From: Dokdonia pacifica
Lineage (GTDB): Bacteria > Bacteroidota > Bacteroidia > Flavobacteriales > Flavobacteriaceae
Length of the DNA: 64,000 bases
Assembly (NCBI RefSeq): GCF_900188275.1
Contig: NZ_FZNY01000013.1
Location: 58,873-122,872 of the forward strand
Reading direction: 5' to 3'
Shown: positions 25,101-34,100 of the stretch, one piece after another
Position numbering within the stretch: position 1 is the first letter of the stretch
Layout of the letters: every line of letters begins with the position of its first letter
Position numbers and translations under genes: made by a program
Notes under the pieces: generated by a model
Told to the model about the DNA's origin: nothing
What the model saw: the letters and a program-made list of their open reading frames with translations, nothing else
Databases searched by the model: none

Positions 25101-28100
25101 ATGCTTATTAACCAATAAACGCATGGCTTGTTTTAACAATTCAATATCTAGTAATGCTAATTGAAACAAAAATTGATCATGATAGATTCCTAACTCGCCA
25201 TTATTTCTCATTAACTGGCTTGTCACAATCATTCCTAATTGTATATCACTTAATGGATATACATTAGCAATTGTACTCGCTAACGGATGATCCTTTAAAA
25301 CATCATATTCAAAAGCCTCTAATGAAGTCTTTGCTTCCTCTACCAATGCTTCATAATTACTTGTATTGTCCTGTGAAAACTCTTCTATGAATAAGGATAA
25401 ATCTTCGATCGTTGGATTTTCATAAAACGATGCTATTGGGAATTGAATATTGAAAGACTTCTTTATTTTACTTACCAAACGAATCATCTTTATAGAATCA
25501 CCTCCTAGCATAAAATAATTATCCTTAATTCCTATTTTTTCTATTTTAAGATCTTCTTGCCAAATAGTAGCCAATTGTTCCTGTATAGGAGTAGCAGGTG
25601 CTACATATTCTTCAAAACTTAAATCAGAAGTTTCAGGATCAGGAAGTGCTTTTGTATTGATCTTTCCATTTGCTGTTAATGGGAAACTATCCAGTTTAAC
25701 AAATACTTGTGGTACCATATACTCTGGAAGATTCTCTTTAAGAGTAGCAATCGTTTCTTTTTCATTAAAATCATTTTCATTGATCACATAGGCTACTAAT
25801 TGCTTACTTCCATACTCATTTTCTTTAGCTACTATTACCGCCTGTTTTAGGGTAGGTAATTGTTCTAATTGGTTTTCTATTTCTCCAAGTTCAATTCGAT
25901 ATCCACGTATTTTAACCTGTCTATCAATTCTCCCTAGGTATTCTATAGACCCGTTTGGAAGCCATCTTGCTAAATCTCCGGTTTTATATAGGTTTCCGCT
26001 TTCGCGAAAGCGGTTAAAGACAAATTTTTCTGCTGTTAATTCCGGACGATTTAAATAGCCTCTCGCTACCTGAACACCGCCTATCAATAATTCTCCAGCA
26101 ACACCTACAGGTTGTATTTCCATTGCTTTATTTACAATATATAATTGTGTATTTGCAACAGGACTTCCTATCGTTACTCCTAGTTTTTCTGTATCTACAA
26201 ATGTTAAATCTACCGAAGTAACATCTATCGCAGCTTCTGTAGGTCCATATAAATTATGGATACGCGTAGTTCCTAATTTTTCTTTCGTTTTAGATACTAA
26301 CGCTGATGATAATGCTTCTCCACTACATACAATATGTTGTAATTCTTGACATCTTCCAGCTCCCAAATCTTCCAGGAACATTCCTAACATTGACGGTACA
26401 AAATGAACAATCGTAACCTCTTTTCCTTCTATAACATCTTGCATATAACTAGGATCCTTATGCCCTTCTGGTCGCGCAAGTACCATCTTACAACCTACTA
26501 TTAATGGCATTATTAATTCCCATACAGATACATCAAAAGTATAAGTGGTTTTTTGTAGAATTACAGATGCCGTATCAATAGTTAATTCATCACGCATCCA
26601 TAACAAACGATTTACTAATGCTTGATGCTCATTTAATACTCCTTTTGGATTACCGGTTGTTCCTGAAGTATATATACAATAGGCTAATTGATTAGGTAAA
26701 ATTTCATCTCCTGAGAAAGTAGTAGCATAAGACTCATATGTAAAATCATCTAAGCAAACTACAGGTAATACTTGAATTGCACTCGCATGTTCTTTACTAC
26801 TTACTACTAATTTTGCATGAGTATCTTCTAGGATATATTGTATACGTTCTTGAGGATATCTAGGATCAATAGGAACATAAGCCCCTCCTACTTTTAAAAT
26901 AGCTAGAATACCTATAACCATTTCTAATGAACGGTCAATACATATTGGAATTAAATTTTCCTTTTCAACGCCTTGTTCCACAAGGAAATTAGCTAGTTGA
27001 TTTGTTTTTACATCTAGTTCTTTAAAAGTTAATTGAGTATCTTCAAAAAGCAACGCTATTTCATCAGGATACTGATTTACATTTTCTAAGAATAAATCTA
27101 ACACTGTTTGTTCCAGGTTATAATCAGTACCCGTAGCATTAAAATCTTCTAATAACTCTTTTCTTTCTGAAGTTGTCAAATAGTTTAATTCTTCTACCGT
27201 ATTAGATTGGATAATACTATCTAATAATTCATTAAAATGCGCATGAATTCTTTTGATATCTTCTTCTGAAATCAACGTTGAATTATATCCAAAATCTATG
27301 GATAATTCTCTCTCAGAAGCATGACCTATAGCAAGGGTTAATGCATAATTAGTTTGTTCTTTCCCTTTAATATTTTCTATTGCCAAATCTGTTTTAACAG
27401 ACTGGATAGATTCTACAGGGTAATTTTCAAACACCATCATACTATCAAACAATTCGCCAGAAACAGCACTCACTTTTTGAATTTGAGATAATGAAGAATG
27501 ACCGTATTCTTCTCTCGATGTGGTATACTTCTTTTGAAGATCTACCAACCAATCAACAACTTTCATATCATCTTGCACTGCTGTACATAATGGAATGGTA
27601 TTGATATATAGTCCTACACGAGTTTCTATATCTTCTATTTCGGTAGGGCGTCCAGAAATAACCGTTCCAAAAGCAACTACTGAATTTCTTGTGTAACGTG
27701 ATAATAAATAAGACCATACTCCTTGAACAATCGTATTAATTGTAATATGATTAGATTGTGCAAAAGACTCTAATTGTTTTACATAATCACTTCCCTTAGA
27801 TAATATTAGATTCTGATTTCCAAATGTCTTATTTCGATCCTTCTTTTTATTAATAAAAGGCAATAATGTTGGCTCCTCTAAATCTTGTAAGTGATCTTCC
27901 CAATACGTAAGTGTCTGTATTTGATCTTTCGATTGTATATACTTAATATAGTCTTTGTAATTATCTTTCTTTACGTTGGTATGTAACGTCTTTTTATCTA
28001 CTAACGTTTGATACGACGAAATAAACTCTGAGAAAATAATTGGGAGCGACCAGCCATCAAAAAGAAGGTGATGATGTGTAAATACTAATTTTGTACGATC

Positions 28101-31100
28101 ATCTGCTATTTTGAGTAAGGTCAATCTAAATAATGGTGGTACTTCTAGATCAAATGGTGTATTTGCATCTCCTTCTAGAAACGTAGCAATATCTTGCTCT
28201 AACTCTCCACTACTCTTATCTTCATAAGACACAACTGTAATAGGTATATCTACATGGTTATATACGCACTGAACAGGAACACCCATCGTTTCATAATAAA
28301 AAGAGGTTCTAAGAGTACTATGCTTTTTCAATAATAACTCCCATGCTTCTTTAAAGAAATCCAATTGCAAATCTCCTACCATATCAAAACTTAACTGAAC
28401 TACATAGGCATTTGCATCTTCATTGTATAGACTATGAAATAATAATCCTTCTTGTAATGGACTAAATTTATATACATCTTCTATAGCATATGGATGGTTA
28501 CTTTGTTTAAAAGCGCTTAGTTCATCATATGTAACAAGACCATTCAACCCATGATCATACGGTGTGGCAATAGGAGTATCTATAGAAGTACATAAAGTGA
28601 TTATTTCTAATAAAGAGGCTTTAAATCTATCTGCAATAGTGGCAATAGTAGCTTCATGATATCGATTAGTATCGTATACCCATGTAAATCGCAATACATC
28701 TTGAACAATGCTTCCGTTAATAATAAGTTTACTTGAAATTTTATTAGCAGCTCCTATATCATTGCCTTTTGACTCAAACGCAAAATCAAAAAGCCCTTCT
28801 TCATTTTGGTTATTTCCAAACTGACCTAGATAGTTAAATTTAATTTGCTCTATATCTTTAGAAAGATCTGATCTTACATCTTTTTCTGAAGACAAATACC
28901 TTAATACACCATACCCAATACCTTTATTAGGGACAGCTCTTAATGCTTCTTTTGTCTCTACTAGTGTTAGTGCCAACTCTTTTTTATCACTAAGTAATAA
29001 AGGGTATAATGAGGTAAACCAACCAGCCGTTTTACTTAAATCTACATCATCAAAAATATCTTCTCTACCATGTCCTTCAAGTCCTATCACTGTTTCTGAC
29101 ATTCCAGACCACTCTGATAGGCTTACAGATAATGCTGTTAATAACAGGTCATTAATCTCTGTTCCATAAGCATGATGACACTCTTGTAATAAGCTTTGTG
29201 TTTCTTCTTTAGTAAGCTGTATATTGAATGTATCTGTTTCTGTATATACTGTAGCTTCCTCATACGCAGTATCTTGTGGAATTACACTCGTCTTTGCAAT
29301 AATAGATTTCCAATAAGGAAGTTCTGATAGTAATTCTCTACTATCTGCATATTCTTTTAATCGTTCTTGCCATTGTCTATATGAAGTTGTTTTTTCTTCT
29401 AAAACCACTTCTTTTCCAGACATTAATGCGGTTATATAAGAAGATAAATCTTCTACTAAAACACGCCATGAAATTCCATCTACTACTAGATGATGTGCCA
29501 CCATAAAGAGTCTATTAAACTCATCTGATGGTGGGGTTTCTATAATCACAAATTTTGCAATATCGCCCTTTTCAATAGCTATATTTTCTTGATAAAACTC
29601 ACATATTTGAGTAATCTCTTCATCTATTGAATCATCTGTATCTAGCAACGATTTTACAGCTATATCTGGAATTGTTGTTTGATAAACTCCTTGATATCCT
29701 GTAGCTGTTTTTTCATATTTCAATCTCAATGCATCATGCTGTTGCATAAGGTATGTTACAGCCTTAGTAAGTATTGCAACATCCACATCTTTTGAGAGTG
29801 TCAATAAAACAGACTGATTATAGTGGTTATAATTGACATACTCTTTTTCAAAGAAAGAATGGTGTATAGGTAATAATCCTGAAGTACCTTCTAAAATACC
29901 TTGTTCACTAATAACAGTTACATCTGTTTTTAAGTTTTTAGCAATTTCATAAATAGTTTGATTCGTAAAAATGTCACGTACTTTTAATACAACTCCTTTC
30001 TTTTTTGCTCTACTCACCAGTTGAATTGCCATGATAGAATCTCCTCCCATAGAAAAGAAATTATCATAGATACTCACTTCTTTCACTCCTAGTACTTCTT
30101 GCCAAATCGAAGCAAGTACAATTTGCTCATGAGTTTGAGGAGCTACAAATTTTTCTGAACTACTAGTAAAGTCCTCAGGTTCTGGCAGTGCCCTTTTATC
30201 TATTTTTCCATTGGTAGTAAGCGGAAATGTGTCTAATACCACATATAATTGTGGAATCATATATTCTGGTAGTTTCTGTGCTAGTTCTTTTACAGCTTTA
30301 TGCTTATCAAAAGCCTCTCCTACTACATAGGTAACTAATCGCTTAAGGCCATTTGGTCCTTCTTTTGCGATCACAACTACTTGATCTACCTCAGAAAGTT
30401 CTTCTAGTCTTAATTCGATTTCAGCTAGTTCTATACGGTGTCCTCTTATTTTTACTTGATCGTCTTTTCTGCCCATATATTCTACAGAGCCGTCAGGAAG
30501 CCATCTCGCTAAATCTCCAGTTTTATATAGGTTTCCGCTTTCGCGAAAGCGGTTAAAGACAAATTTTTCTGCCGTTAGATCTGGACGATTTAAATAGCCT
30601 CTCGCTACTTGAGTACCAGACAAACATAACTCGCCTATAACTCCTACCGGTACAAGCATCTCAGACTCACTAAGAATATAACAGGACGTATTATCTATAG
30701 GCTTTCCTATAGGAATTACTGTTCCTAATTTATCTTCTGCAGTTATCGTGTGCATTAATGTTGTAATGGTTACTTCTGTAGGTCCATACTTATTAATACA
30801 TACAATGCCGTCTCTCCATTTGTTTACCAGGTTTACAGAACAAGCTTCTCCTCCTGAAACAACACGTTTTAAGCTAGGGTATTCCTTTTCTGGAACTAAC
30901 TCAAGAAAACTAGGTGTTGCATGTAGATGCGTAATCGAATGGTCTTCTAAATAAGCACCTATCTTTTCACTATCCATGATCGTATCATATTCTGGAATAT
31001 ATAAAGTAGCTCCAGAAGAAAGGCTTATAAAAATTTGCTCGATAGAAGCATCAAAAACATAGTTGGAAAAAAGAAGAACGTTCTCTTCATTAGTCATTGA

Positions 31101-34100
31101 AAAATAATGCAATTGATGAGCGATATAATTCATGAACCCTTTATGTTCTACAAGAACTCCTTTAGGTGTTCCTGTAGTTCCTGATGTATAAATAGAATAT
31201 GCTAGATTTTCACCTGTAACATTAATATTTACTTTAGCTGTTTTAGAACTTAAGCTTGTAGTGTCATCTACACATAGAATAATGTGTTCTTGATCTGTTT
31301 GTAAAACATCTAGAAGTGAAGCCTGAGAAACTATTATTTTTGCCCCTGAATCTTCCAGCATAAAATCTATTCTAGCTTTAGGATAACTAGGGTCTATAGG
31401 AACATAAGCTCCTCCAGCCTTCATAATTCCTAAAATACCAATAATCATTTCTAATGATCTATGGATACAGATAGGAACCAGTGTTTCTTTTTCTAGGCCG
31501 CTTTCAACTAAAGAGTTTGCTATTTGATTAGATCGTTCATCTAACTCTTTATAGGTTACTTGCGTATTTTCAAAAACAACAGCTACTGCATTAGGCTGTT
31601 CTATTACTTGTTTTTCAAATAGATCTAAAACAGTCGTATCTCCTAGACTTTCTTTATAAGTATCATTAAATTCATTAATTAGAATATCTTTTTCTTTGGT
31701 AGATAAGTAATCTACTAATCCAACACTTTGGTCGGTGTTCTCTAATAATGCGTTTAATAATAGTTTATAGTGTTTGATGAAGGTCTCCATTAGATGTTGA
31801 TCGTACACATCTGAGTTATATTTCACGCTAAGTGAAATATACTCTCCTACTTCTTTAAAGCTAAAATCAATATCAAACTTGCTAACTACAGCTCCATAGT
31901 CTACAATACTATCTAATGTTTCTGTTACTAGTGGAGTCTCTGTGTCTTTGACATTATTTAGGTTTACCATCACATCAAAAAGTACACTTCTGCTCACATC
32001 TCTTTTTAAGTCTAAATCTTCTACTAATCTATCAAATGAATATTGTTGGTATTCATATGCTTTTAAGGTAGCTAGCTTTACATTTTCAAAAAGTGTTTTA
32101 AAGCTTTCAAGAGGTTTTACTTGGTTACGTAGTGGTAATGTATTTACATAAAATCCTATTTGATCTTCTAAATCAATATGATCTCTTCCTGCTACTGGGC
32201 TTCCTATAATAAAATCTTCTTGTGCAGTATATCTATGGAATAATGTATTTAATGAAGCTACTAATCCCATAAACAGACTTCCGCCCTGATCTTGGCAAAA
32301 ATCTTTTAATTGATTAGAAAGATCTTTAGACAAATACGTTCCTAAACATTTACCATTTGTAGTTTTTAGCAAAGGGCGTTTTTGTGCGGTAGGCAAGTTT
32401 AGCAATGGTAATTCTCCTGAAAATTGACCCAGCCAGAACTCCTTTTGTTCTTTCACGTCTTCTTTTTCAAGTTGTTTTAATTGCCAAATTGCATAATCCT
32501 TATATTGAATTTTTAATGGTGCTATTGATGGCTCTTCATCTGCTTCTAATGCTTCATAGAAAGCTAGTACATCTTTTACAAGTATATCCATAGACCAACC
32601 ATCACCAATAATATGATGCATATTATAATAGAACACATATTGCTCTTCTGATAATTGAAGTAAGGTTGCTCTTAATAATGGTCCGTTTTCTAAATCAAAT
32701 AATCTATTGGTATCTTTTTGAACAAAGTCTTCTACAGCTTGTTTTTGATCTGTTACATCTCTTAAATCACATGTGTTAATAGCAAAGTTCACCTCTTCAT
32801 TAGACAGGATATATTGTCTTATAGCTCCTGATTCATTTTCTCTAAAAACAGTTCTTAAAATCTCATGTCTATCTATAGTTGCCTTAATTGCCTTTTCAAG
32901 ATTTTCTAGTGTATAATTACCTGACAAAAAGTGGTATGTAGGCATATTATATGCTATCGAGTTTTCTTCAAATTGACTTAAAACCCATAATCTATGTTGT
33001 GCATCTGACAATGGGTAGCTTTCTGCAATTTCAGCTTTCTCTATAGGTTCATGTTTTGACTTTATTGAATTAGCAATTAAATCCAAATGAGAAACCAATG
33101 AAGTATTTTGAAAGAGTTCACTAAACCCTAGTTTTACTCCAAACATTTTTTGATACACATTAATCAACTTAGCAATTTTAATACTATGCCCTCCAAGATC
33201 AAAGAAGTTATCATTAAGACCAATTGGATTTCTATGAAGTAATTCTTCCCATACTCCCACTACTATTTTCTCTGTATTTGTAGTAGGCGCCACATACTCA
33301 ACCTCACTAGATAGTTGTTCTACAGATAGAGCTGGTAACTTAGAGGTATCTATTTTACCATTATTTGTTAGAGGCATTGAATCTAATTGCACGTATGTCC
33401 CAGGTACCATATAGTTAGGCACCTCTTTTGACAAGAATGTTCTTAATTCTGAAACAACTTCTTCTTGATTTGATACAAAATAAGCTGCTAGTTGCTTTTC
33501 TCCTTTTATTTCAAAAACTTGAACCGTAACTTCTTTAATACTCTCTTTAGCTAGTAATTTACTTTCTATCTCTCCTAGCTCTATTCTATATCCTCTTATT
33601 TTTACTTGATCATCTTTTCTACCTAAGAAATCTATCGTTCCATCCAATGCCCATTTTCCTAAATCTCCCGTTTTATAAAGTCGTTCTCCTGTAACAAATG
33701 GATTTTCAATAAAACGTTCTTTGGTAAGTTGAGGTTGATTTACATATCCTTTGGCTAATTGGTTTCCTCCTATATAAATTTCTCCTATAACTCCTATAGG
33801 TGCAAGATCTTTATTTTCATTTAAGATATAAATAGAGATATTATCTGTCGGTTTTCCTATAGATGTACTATTACTTTCAAGACTTTCTATTTTATTACTG
33901 ATACATCCTACCGTAGACTCTGTAGGTCCATATTCATTCCATATCGTAACTTTTTCTCCATAATATGAGAATAATAAGGATACAGTTTCTGGTTGTAATG
34001 CTTCTCCTCCAATAATAAATGTCTTTTGTTCTTTACCTTGATAAGGAGTATCATTTAATAACATTTCTACAAGCACATTTACTTGAGAGGGTGTTAACTT

